A stretch of DNA of 64,000 bases from positions 213,830,116 through 213,894,115 of the forward strand of contig NC_092877.1 of the NCBI RefSeq assembly GCF_028372415.1. Reading direction: 5' to 3'. This document shows, piece after piece, positions 36,025 to 45,144 of the stretch. The translations under genes were made by a program, and so were the position numbers. The first letter of the stretch is position 1. Each line of letters begins with the position of its first letter. The notes beneath the pieces are model-generated. The model ran no database searches, had not been told where the DNA came from, and saw only the letters and a list, made by a program, of their open reading frames with translations. This stretch comes from Notamacropus eugenii. Taxonomy: Eukaryota; Chordata; Mammalia; Diprotodontia; Macropodidae.

Positions 36025-36430
36025 TGTTGAGTGCTTACTCTGCATAAGTCACTGTCCTAGGTGCTAGAATACCGACAGAAGCAAATATGAAAAATAGTAC
36101 TTGACCTCAAGAAACTTACTTTCTAATGGAGGGAGACAACAAATAAAAGGCAGCAGACACAAGTACAGAGGAAGAAGATACCTACTGGAGATGGTAGAAA
36201 GTAAAGTAGAGAAATGAAGCATGTCTGGCCTGGGCCTGTCTCCAAGATGAAGGCCATAAGAAGGAGTCAGTATAGTGGAGGGATGGTCAAAGGTGAGAAG
36301 ATTCCAGAGACTGAGGTAAGCTCTAGGTTGAGAAGGGAGTTGAGTAATGGTGAAGAAATCAAGTTGGGGAGAGGAACATGTAGGGATTAGGAGCCAATAG
36401 ATGTGATATTGGGGAATCTTACTTCTCCTA
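36025..36430 (-). repeat. LINE-2 3' region, antisense
   Basis: 'gttgagtgcttactctgcat', 'tgtcctaggtgctagaatac', 'cctcaagaaacttactttct', 'aatggagggagacaacaaa' reproduce the complement of the L2 end. Confidence 0.75.
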
Positions 36431-36434
36431 TTGG

Positions 36435-36770
36435 GAAGTTGTGATTTCCCTAAAGCTGAAACTTGGGCTAATTGTGATGACAGATAAAATCAGAGACTGG
36501 ATGAGGTCTCCAACTCTGTGATCTTAGCCAAGTGGTGTCTAGCTAGTTACTATGCTAGATTGGGAAGGAGCTTAACTCACTTTGCGTGTCAGTGGTCAGG
36601 AGGGGATAAATATTTTATTTACTCCAGTACTCCAGTGCATTTGTGATCTCATTATGTGGGTATACCCATTAACTACACAGATCACAAGCCACCCATGCCT
36701 GCTTATCCCATGTAACTCCATGGTCTCTCATATGTTTATTATAGGAAAATGATGATGAATTCAGAGTAAC
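36435..36770. other. intron, nothing recognised
   Basis: About 330 bases; may be further antisense L2 but too diverged to call. Confidence 0.35.
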
Positions 36771-36774
36771 TTAA

Positions 36775-37022
36775 AAAAAGAATGTTGAATCTGAAATCAG
36801 GACAGACCTGAGTTCAAATCCAGCCCTAGAGACTTATCAGCTCTGTGATTCTGGATAAGTAACTTAAACTCCATCTGTTTCAAATTCCTCCTTTGTAAAA
36901 AAAAAAAATAATAGTCTCTACTTCCTAGAGTTGTGGAATGAGGTAATGTTTGTAAAGTACTTTGTAAACCTTACAGTGCTATGGCAATATTATAATTGTT
37001 ACTGCTGCTGCTACTACTGTAT
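36775..37022 (+). repeat. SINE, MIR/THER1-like
   Basis: 'gacctgagttcaaatccagc', 'agctctgtgattctggataa', 'tttgtaaagtactttgtaaa' and a tail of GCTGCTGCTACTACT triplets. Confidence 0.8.
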
Positions 37023-37269
37023 ATCCTGTCAATATGAGGAAATGATCTACCTTGCCTTCTCCTTATATTCCAAACAAATGGATATGCTCATAGAAAAAAT
37101 TTACATTAAAGTATCAGAATTCATACTTATATGAGAGAATTTTGAAAATTTATGAGGTTCTGTATTTCTAGAGCTGAAAACTAAATAAGTGTTATACCCC
37201 AAGAAAGATACATCAAGAAAAAATATATATATAAACTTGAAAAAATCATTTGGGCTAGATATAATAATT

Positions 37270-37490
37270 AAGATTTATATTCTATATCACAGCTGACAAA
37301 GCATGTTCTTCATAAAAACTGTGAGGTAGTAGCCTGATTATGATTGCAGATAAATGTGATGGAGATTCTGAGAAGATAAGTGACTTAGAGCAGTCACAAT
37401 ACTCTTAAGTGTAGTAGCTAGGACTCTAAGTCAGATTTGTTGACTGCAAGTCTTGTACTCTTTATGTTAAACCATATTCCCTCATGTTAC
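37270..37490 (-). repeat. SINE, antisense, diverged
   Basis: 'tcacagctgacaaagcatgt', 'ataagtgacttagagcagtc' and 'tcagatttgttgactgcaag' fit an old complement copy. Confidence 0.55.
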
Positions 37491-37494
37491 CAAC

Positions 37495-39405
37495 CTAAAT
37501 AAAAATTTAGCCAGCAACTACATTAGGTTATTGAAAATTATCTTATGATCTATATACCTGGAAAAAACTTATCAAGTGGTGACATGTCTAATTGAGTGTA
37601 ACTAAGGTCATTTTTTGAAAACAAGGGACAAGCTATGTGACCACACGAGATTCATTTTAATGATACATTCCATAATTTTTGACATGGTGACAAATGACCA
37701 AGGTGGTTTCTTATTTTCCTTGCGTATAACAATGCCTATATATTCTTATCTTCCTCCACAGGATGACATTAAAATCAATGTCTTTGTTATTCAAAATATA
37801 AACTTATCTGTGGAGAGATTTAGTTTTCAGTTTAGAGAAACCTTTACAGCAAAACAGTTTATCAGTCAGGTTTCGCATTTGTTTTTCCACAGAGATTCTG
37901 GTTATTCACGTTAAGAGGAAACCAAAGCAGAATAACTAAAATGTAGCCAAACAGACCCACATTATCCTGGATGAATTGTCACATATGAGATAGATTCTGA
38001 AATGCTAGTGGTAATTAAAAGCATAATTTCAAATTTCTTCTCTTGCTTAATGTGTCTCATCATGTGAACTTTTGCTCTTCGGAGGGAAGGAAATAAACCT
38101 GACTTTCCATTTCCGCAAGCAGTGTTGTTGTGAATGACTGGAGGTCACAGATTTATTTCAGATGACTATATTTGGAAGTAAGCCCCCCACCTCAAATAGA
38201 AAGTGAAAAATGATTTCTGAATGACCTTGCCCTTTTGCTTATTAGCCATAGCCATGAAAGGTAAGAGTCAGTTACAGAGTGGCACATTTCATGCCCCTTC
38301 TATCAGACTTCTCTATGACTGCATTGTAAAGCATGAAACCCTGGTAAGGAAGTTAAATGATCTATCATTATGTTATTAAGTGCTGGAGTCAACCCTACAA
38401 TAAAAGTCATAGCAGTGTTCATTGCAAGTAAGTACCCTTGTGAATTTATCTTACATAAAGCATCAGTAATGCCTAAAAGAGAAAGTATACGAATCTCTAA
38501 GGGATAGAGGGGAGATTAGTGACAATTTGTTATGACCAATCAGGATTTTCTTTCTTATGGGTGATATTTCAGCATATGTGACTTCTGAAGATTGCTTGTT
38601 GCAAGATTTATTTTTTAGGATTAAAGTAATTGTTTTTTTCTTTTACTCTTTCCTTTTTGTATAACTTTGCAAAAAACCTAAGTAGATACTACAGTTATAT
38701 GTACACAATGACAAATATATAGCTAAAACACAAGAATTCACAAAATGGTTGTATGAACTAGTCAAAACATCTGGATAACTGACCTTTTTTATTTTATTCT
38801 AAAAACTATATTGAACTTTGTAAAAATATAAATTGAATCATAATAAAATGTCCCTGACCTAATCACAGAATAATTTAAAAAACACACTTTCTATGGAACT
38901 TTATTGCAAAACAAACATCAGATTTAATTCCAAATTCACATTTTTCCTTGGGAGTTCATTTTTTTAAAAACGGTTTTTCATCATCTTAGATACAAAGAAA
39001 AATACTAAATCTCTACGTGATAGAATTCATTGTTCTCTAAAAATAAAAAAATGAAACATTTGCTCCTAGATATGTTACTTTTCTTTGCTAAGATGAATGG
39101 TTGTATTCTGTCTAGAAATGATACTCAGATACCGAGTGAAGATAAAATGTACCAACTCTTTATGCAACAACTGAGATGAAGTGATCGTCTATGATACAGT
39201 TATTTGTACATTGTTCTTGGTTTATGTCATGCTTTATTTTATGAAAGGAGTACCAAGATATAAAATACCAGATTCATTTTATTGCATAGCCTTAATAATA
39301 ATCCCAGATGACAATCATTTTTAAATACTGTAAAACCAACTATGCCCAAGAGACAAATCATGATATAATGCTAACACATCAATTTGTATTCAACAATTGT
39401 GGACT
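37495..39405. other. intron, apparently repeat-poor
   Basis: Nearly 2 kb next to the 39413 exon with no recognisable SINE or LINE. The 99-codon ORF at 37615-37914 lacks splice support. Confidence 0.45.
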
Positions 39406-39412
39406 GATTTAC

Positions 39413-39495
39413 CTGACTGGTGTGACTTTCCCTATGTCTCTGAATCGATGAGCTTGCTGTACCACTCAGTGATAATTTTGAGTAACCATCTTCTT
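39413..39495 (-). CDS. internal coding exon, unidentified protein
   Basis: An 83-base exon on the minus strand: two bases completing a codon, then 27 open codons, then donor CAG|GTAAAT. It enters at phase 1 and leaves at phase 0, so it joins in frame both to the exon at 49557-49715 and to the terminal exon at 10638-10868. It encodes [19 protein letters not shown] and onward to HTSQ, hydrophilic and Ser-rich, probably disordered. The acceptor is TTTATCAG, with a good branch-point match (CTAAC) about 35 bases upstream. A second AG nine bases upstream (exon end then 39504) would add Gly-Leu-Ser in frame. The polypyrimidine tract is weak, so the exon rests mainly on phase fit and the donor. Too short to appear as a long ORF. 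Confidence 0.7.
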
Positions 39496-39504
39496 CTGAT
39501 AAAC
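39496..39504 (-). promoter_or_regulatory. alternative tandem 3' splice site
   Basis: On the minus strand the acceptor region reads TTAATAG then GTTTATCAG. Both AGs give an open exon of the same phase, differing by nine bases (codons for Gly, Leu, Ser). Use of each site needs transcript data. Confidence 0.45.
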
Positions 39505-39819
39505 CTATTAATAATGATATCATTAGTTAGATAGTTCTTCATTCTCAATAGAAAAAATAGAACTTGCACATACATTCAAACAAATTCCATTAATGGGAAT
39601 GGTCTTTTTCAAGAAGAAATACATACTAAATGACATAGAGTACTTGGTACTACGGAATTTGTGTATTGATGGGTAAACTTGCTTTAATAAGGGTACAAAG
39701 TACCCAAACACCAATAAAAATCCATAAATTAACAAAGGTACACAATTGAACATATAAATGATAGGGGGCAAAGATAGACTCTTCTAGTTTGAAAAGGAGG
39801 AAAAGAGGAAAAAGTTAGT

Positions 39820-40085
39820 GCAATGGATAGAGCATCAGGCCTAGGATCAGGAAGATTTGTTACCAAATCTGGACTCAGATACTTAGTAACTATGTGACCC
39901 TGATTAAGTCACTTAACCACGGTTTGTTTCAGTTTCCTCATTTGTAAAATAGGTACAATAGTAGTACTTACCTTCCAGGGTGGTGATTAAGATCAAATTA
40001 AATAATAATTGTAAAGTGCTTAGCATACTTCCTGTGTAGATGCTATATAATATCAGTTATTATTGTTACAATTATAATTATTTTA
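39820..40085 (+). repeat. SINE, MIR/THER1-like, nearly complete
   Basis: 'gtgcaatggatagagcatca', 'actatgtgaccctgattaag', 'agtttcctcatttgtaaaat', 'aagtgcttagcatacttcct' and a (TTA)n-like tail. It ends about 40 bases before the HAL1. Confidence 0.85.
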
Positions 40086-40725
40086 CAATGCACAGTAGAC
40101 ATCAAGGTTAAAAAATACATTCAGGGGCAGAGGCAAGATGGTGGAGTAGAAAGACACATGTACTCTAGCACTTCCCCCACAGCCCACAAAATACCTCTAA
40201 AAAATGACTCTCAACAAATTCTAGAGCAGCAGAAGCCACAGAAAAACAGAGTGAAAGAGATTTCCAGCCAAAGTTAACCTGGAAGGCTGACAGGAAAGGT
40301 CTATCCCACAGGATGCTGAGCGGAGCAGAGCCCAGCCCTGGCAACAGCACAGGGAAGAACAGGACCCAAACAGGCCTCCTGGGCAGAATCCCCTGCAGGG
40401 AGGGTCCCAGATCTGTCAACCCACAAGCAACAAAGAAAGCTTCAAAGGTCAGTGTGAGAGGGCTTTCCCAGCTGGGTGAGAGGGGAGTGGGGGCTCCCCA
40501 GCACTGGCCCCAGGCAGCAGCAGAGGCAGTGGTAGCAGCAGCAGCAGGAAGCAGATGGCTAGTGGAAGCAGCCTGGGTCCATTGTCCAGTGGTTCAGCTT
40601 AAAGCCTCTAGGGGAACTGAGCAGGGAATCTGAACCTCAGCCCTGAGCACAGTCCTGGGGGAAGGAGGAGCACTAGGACCCTCCTCTTGACAAAGGATTC
40701 AGAGGTCAAGTAACTGCCTGGGAAA

Positions 40726-41760
40726 ATGCCCAAAAAAGGGAAAAAAAATAAGACCATAGAGGGTTACTTTCTTGGTGAACAGGTATCTCCTTCCATCCTT
40801 TGAGATGAGGAAGAACAATGCATACTGTCAGAGGAAGTCAAGGCTTCTGCCTCCAGCACCTCCAAAATGAATATGAAATGGGCTCTGGCCATAGAAGAAC
40901 TTGAAAAGTGAGTCATCAGCTTGCTAAAGGAGAACTAAAAAAATGCTGAGGAAAATAACAGCTTTAAATATAGGCTAACTCAATTGGAAAAAAAGAGGTC
41001 CAAAAAGCCAATGAGGAGAAGAAGGCTTTAGAAAGCAGAATTAGCCAAATGGAAAAGGAGGTTCAAAAGCTCACTGAACAAAACCATTCTTTAAAAATGA
41101 GAGTGGAGTTCAGGGAAGCTAATGACTATATGATAAACTAAGAAATTAGAAAACAAAACTAAAAGACTGAAAAAATAGAAGATAATGTGAAACATCTCAT
41201 TGGAAAAACAACTGACCTGGAAAATAGATCCAGAAGAGACAATTTAAAAATTACGGGATTACCTGAAAGCCATGATCGAAAAAAGAGCTTATTCATTAGC
41301 TTTCATGAAATTATCAAGGAAAATTGCCTTGATATTTTAGAACCAGAGGGAAAAATAAATATTGAAAGAATCCATCGATTACCTCCTGAAAGAGACCCAA
41401 AAAGAGAAACTCCTAGGAATACTGTGGTCAAATTTCAGAGTTCTCAGGTCAAGGAGAAAATATTACAAGCAGCTAGAAAGAGACAATTTGAGTATTGTGG
41501 AAATACAATCAGGATAACACAGGATCTGGCAGCTTCTACATTAAGGGATAGAAGGGCTTGGAATAGGATATTCCAGAAGTCAAAGGAACTGGGATTAAAA
41601 TAAAGAATCACCTACCCAGAAAAACTGAATATAGTACTTCAACGGAAAAAAATGGTCATTCAATGACATAGAAGACTTTCAAGCATACATGATGAAAAAG
41701 ACCGGAACTGAATAGAAAATTTGACTTTCAAGCACAAAAATCAAGAGAAGCATGAAAAGG
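40726..41760 (+). pseudogene. HAL1/L1-type ORF1 remnant
   Basis: A decayed L1-type ORF1, the RNA-binding chaperone. ATG at 40726 starts MPKKGKKNKTIEGYFL, with a stop after 25 codons (40801-40803) and further stops and a one-base frameshift in the coiled-coil region (about 40990). The later part is well kept: LENRSRRDNLKITGLPES matches the start of the RRM-like domain, then RIHRLPPERDPKRETPR and the C-terminal SSQVKEKILQAARK and LRDRRAWNRIFQKSKELG. A stop at 41601-41603 interrupts it, and RITYPEKLNIVLQ, NDIEDFQAYMMKK and NRKFDFQAQKSRE continue in shifting frames beyond. It is not expressed as a full protein. Confidence 0.85.
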
Positions 41761-41879
41761 TAAACAGGAAAGAGAAATCATAAAGGATTTTCTAGAGCTG
41801 AACTGTTTACATTCCTACATGGAAAGATAATATTTGTAGCTCTGTAGACTTTTCTCAGAATTTGGGTAGGTGGAGGGAT

Positions 41880-41880
41880 T

Positions 41881-41929
<49 letters not shown>

Positions 41930-41935
41930 TAGACA
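41880..41935. repeat. (CATA)n-(CA)n microsatellite in HAL1
   Basis: CATA units followed by CA units inside the HAL1 3' UTR. Confidence 0.9.
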
Positions 41936-42149
41936 GAGAGTACAGGTTGAGTTGAATCAGAAGAGATAATATCCATAAAAAAATAAAATTAAGCGGTGAG
42001 AAAGGAAAATATTGGGAGGAGAAAAGGAGAAATGGAATGGGCCAAATTATCTCTCATAAAAGAGATAAGACAAAATCTTTTTCAATGGAGGAGAAAAGGG
42101 AGGAAGTGAGAGGGGAAAAGTGAAACTTACTCTCTTTACTTTTGGCTTA

Positions 42150-42740
42150 AGGAGGGAATATCATGCTCACTAAATTTGGTATGAAAATCTATCTTACACT
42201 ACAGAAAAGTAGTGGAGAAGGGGACAAGTGGGGTGAGGGGCATGATAGAAGGGAGGGCAAATGGGAGAAGGGAGTAACTAGAAGTAAACACTTTTGGGAA
42301 GGAACAAGGTCAAATGAGAGAATAGAAAAAAAAGAGGGACAGTGTAGGATGGAGGGTAATATAGTTAGTCTTACACAACATGACTATTATGGAAGTCTTT
42401 TGCAAAATGACACATATATAGCCTGTATTGAATTGCTTGCCTTCCCAGTGGGGATGGGTGGGAAGGGAGGGAGAGAAGTTGGAATTCAAAGTATTAGAAT
42501 GAATGTTGAGAATTGTCATTGCATATAACTGGGAAATAAGAAATACAGGTAATGGGGTACAGAAATTTATCTTGCCCTACAAGAAAAGAGAGAAGATGGG
42601 GATAAGGTATGGGTGGGGTGTGATAGAAGGGAGGGTGCATTGAGGGAAGGGGTAATCAGAATGCAAGGTGCTATAGGGTGGAGGGAGGGGAAAGATGGGG
42701 AGAAAAAATAGAACTCAAAGTTTTGTGGAAATGAATGTTG
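42150..42740 (+). repeat. partial tandem duplication in HAL1 3' UTR
   Basis: Two related blocks lie in tandem, starting near 42165 and near 42553. Each has a '..aaatttatcttgccctaca / aaaatctatcttacactaca' opening, 'gaagatgggg / gagaagggga', a 'gatagaagggagggcaaat / gatagaagggagggtgcat' core and 'gagaagggagtaactagaa / gagggaaggggtaatcaga'. Confidence 0.65.
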
Positions 42741-42779
42741 AAATCTAAAAATAAATAAAGAAAACTTTAAAAAATGATC

Positions 42780-43050
42780 CTTGGGCAAAGAGGAAAGTGA
42801 CAGCTTTTGTTGGATAGCATGGACCCCCAGCAGGTATTCAAAGAATGATGATGTCAATGGGAGATGATGTTCTTGATAGGTTACAGTAGTCTGAGTCCTA
42901 TCTGAAAGAGCAAAGTAAGAATTTGGAGATGAGAATCCTTATTAAAGAAGGAAAAGGCACCAATTTATTCATTTTGGAAATAATTTTCTTTTGCTATTTA
43001 CACTCATTCTAAGCAATCAAAACCTAAACATTGGCAAACTGGGTCATCTT
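42780..43050. other. intron, nothing recognised
   Basis: Short stretch between the HAL1 and the next SINE. Confidence 0.4.
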
Positions 43051-43054
43051 TTAT

Positions 43055-43345
43055 CTCAGTTTTTATCAAGCCCTTACTCACTGAATAGGTGTTGCCTTAG
43101 ACAAACTGAAACCTGAGAAAGACCTTAATTTAGAAAGGCCAAGATCACCCACTGCATTGCAGGCCATCCCCAGTTGTCTGGATATTTTTCTTGCCACTAG
43201 ACTTTGATGACTTTGGAGAATAGAGAGAGGAGGATGACTTTGCACAGAGGTGTCTCATTTAAATCCACTTTACATGCAAATCAAGACATCACCCTTGTGA
43301 TATCATTGGTCCTCTTAGAGAAGGAAGGATGAACAACAACAGGGA
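43055..43345 (+). repeat. marsupial SINE with (AAC) tail
   Basis: 'gacaaactgaaacctgagaa', 'gaccttaatttagaaaggcc', 'catccccagttgtctggata', 'tacatgcaaatcaagacatc', 'cttgtgatatcattggtcct' and 'aaggatgaacaacaacag' follow the order of a marsupial SINE family whose ending resembles RTE tails. Family name uncertain. Confidence 0.65.
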
Positions 43346-43349
43346 GAAA

Positions 43350-43860
43350 ATCCTGGTAATTGTTCATTCATGAATTAATAATGCTATGAAAAGTCAAGGA
43401 TGGAAGACATGAAAGTTAGCATACAAAAAGGATTGCTTTTGAAGGGTTTAGTAAGAGAGTAGATTAATGGTGAGGTATAGTGAGATATTATAAACTTTTC
43501 AAGTGACCCAAATAGTGAAGAAAAATTCCTTGATTAATCAGGATAGGAAAAAGGATAACTCCCAAACAGAAAGCATCTGACACAGAGGTGAACCACAAAG
43601 GATAGAACAATTTTGTTATAGCTTGAATAGATAGAATACACACACACACACATATATGTATATATATGTATATATACATATTCATCTATATGTATATAGA
43701 TATTGCAAGGTCTTCAACTTGTGTGCAGATAATGTTCCAAAAATTCATTTGTAAATACATTATTTTGAATGTCATATTTTCTCAACAGGTTTAAAGAGAA
43801 CTCATTATCTTTACCTCTAAACCCAATCCCCTTCCTAACTTTCCTGTTTCTATCCAGTAC
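43350..43860. other. intron with microsatellite
   Basis: A (CA)n-(TATG)n microsatellite lies at about 43636-43700. Otherwise nothing recognised. Confidence 0.5.
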
Positions 43861-43869
43861 GCTACGCTA

Positions 43870-44026
43870 ACCTGGCTAAGGTATCTAGGTGATACAGAAT
43901 ATAAAGCCTTGAAGAAGCACTGAGTTGGAATTCTGCCTTAGACATTTACTTAAAATGGGGATAACAATGGCATCTAACTCACAAGATCAAATTTATAATA
44001 TTTGTAAAGCATCATATAAGTGATAT

Positions 44027-44064
<38 letters not shown>
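43870..44064 (+). repeat. SINE with (ACT)n(CTG)10 tail
   Basis: 'gaagaagcactgagttggaa', 'ctgccttagacatttactta', 'taatatttgtaaagcatcat' then 'ataagtgatatt'. The tail becomes ACT units followed by ten CTG triplets (about 44035-44064). SINE tails often seed such microsatellites. Confidence 0.75.
44035..44064. repeat. (CTG)10 trinucleotide repeat
   Basis: Ten uninterrupted CTG units on the plus strand (CAG in the sense of the minus-strand gene's intron). Confidence 0.95.
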
Positions 44065-44066
<2 letters not shown>

Positions 44067-44459
44067 ACTACAACCACTAGTACTATTACTATTTACTGTT
44101 ACCTTCTCTTATCTTCAGTTTCCTCATCTGTAAAATTAGGATAATAACCTGTCCAACAAGGTGAATACACACAAAATAGCACACAATACATATATATACA
44201 TATGGTTAAAGCTTAAAATGGTAATAACTTCTGAAATACCCTGAGTATATGATTAGATATATCATTCAGTTAGCATCATGTAGACTTTTCCATCTCTCTA
44301 GCTGCCTCCTCACTCTGGAGATACTTCTTACCCCTATAGGACCACTTCTCATTAGTGAGGTCCTGCCCAGAAAATCTATTTAAGTAAATGCCAAGGCAGA
44401 CCAGGGCTCATTTTCCTCCTGACTTTAATCCTGATTATCTATATTTTTCCAGCACCAAA

Positions 44460-44580
44460 CTCTCTCCTACATGTTGCCTTCCCCCCTTAGAATGTAGGCT
44501 CCTAGAGTGGAGGGACTGTCTTTTTGTTTGTATTTATATTTCTAGTACTTAGCATTGTGCTCGGTATATTGTTTAAGTGC
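44460..44580 (+). repeat. LINE-2 3' end
   Basis: 'cccttagaatgtaggctcct', 'gtttgtatttatatttctag' and 'tacttagcattgtgctcggt' match the L2 end. Confidence 0.7.
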
Positions 44581-44997
44581 ATAATCAATGTTCTATTTAT
44601 CATCATAATTGTATACACATATATATCACTCTGCAAACCTTAAAACATTATAGGAATGCAACAAATATTATTTCTTGTCCTTATGCTATATTTTATATTA
44701 TGGTTATGTTTGTATTTGTGTCATTTCTTCTCTTACATCACAGATATTATGAGGAAAAGGATCATCCCTTATTTGCCTTTGCATCTAGCTTGCTGCCTTG
44801 CACAGTGTTTATGTGGCATGATGGTACGTTCTTGTATCTGTTGCCACCTGGCTTTGAACCTTCTATCCATATAGTTGGGATCATTGCCCTTTTCAAACCT
44901 CTATACATGTAGCTTTTTCCTGTTTCTGTGTTTTCAGAGTAAGGCTGAGATCTGTAACCTGGTAGATCTATACTGGAACAGGTGAATTCTCAACAAC

Positions 44998-45140
44998 AGA
45001 ACAGTGGACTAGAAACCATCAGTCATATAGTCCCAGCACTATATTTAACTAGCTGTATGACTTTGGAAAGGTCTGGGATTTACTTTTTCCCATCCTCTAG
45101 ATAAATGGAGGAATTAATCTTTAAAGTCCACTCCAATTCT
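44998..45140 (+). repeat. SINE fragment
   Basis: 'acagtggactagaaaccatc', 'tagctgtatgactttggaaa' and 'ttaatctttaaagtccactc' fit the 'aggtcc' SINE subtype. Confidence 0.6.
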
Positions 45141-45144
45141 AAAA

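Larger units (their letters stand above)
40124..42766 (+). mobile_element. HAL1 (half-L1) element, near full length
   Basis: About 2.6 kb in forward orientation. It opens with 'ggggcagaggcaagatggtg', like an L1 5' end, has a GC-rich 5' UTR with AGC repeats near 40516-40545, a degenerate ORF1 (40726 to about 41760), then about 1 kb of purine-rich 3' UTR and an A-rich tail. No endonuclease or reverse transcriptase sequence follows ORF1, which is what defines HAL1: such elements are mobilised by L1 proteins. TTAAAAAAT flanks both sides (40108-40116 and 42767-42775) and may be a target-site duplication. Stops and frameshifts make the copy inactive. Confidence 0.8.

Noticed and set aside
41187..41603. 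139-codon ORF as an intact host gene with a start at 41187
   Set aside because: The apparent start is a GTG inside the L1-type ORF1; the frame belongs to the HAL1 remnant and is broken upstream and downstream.
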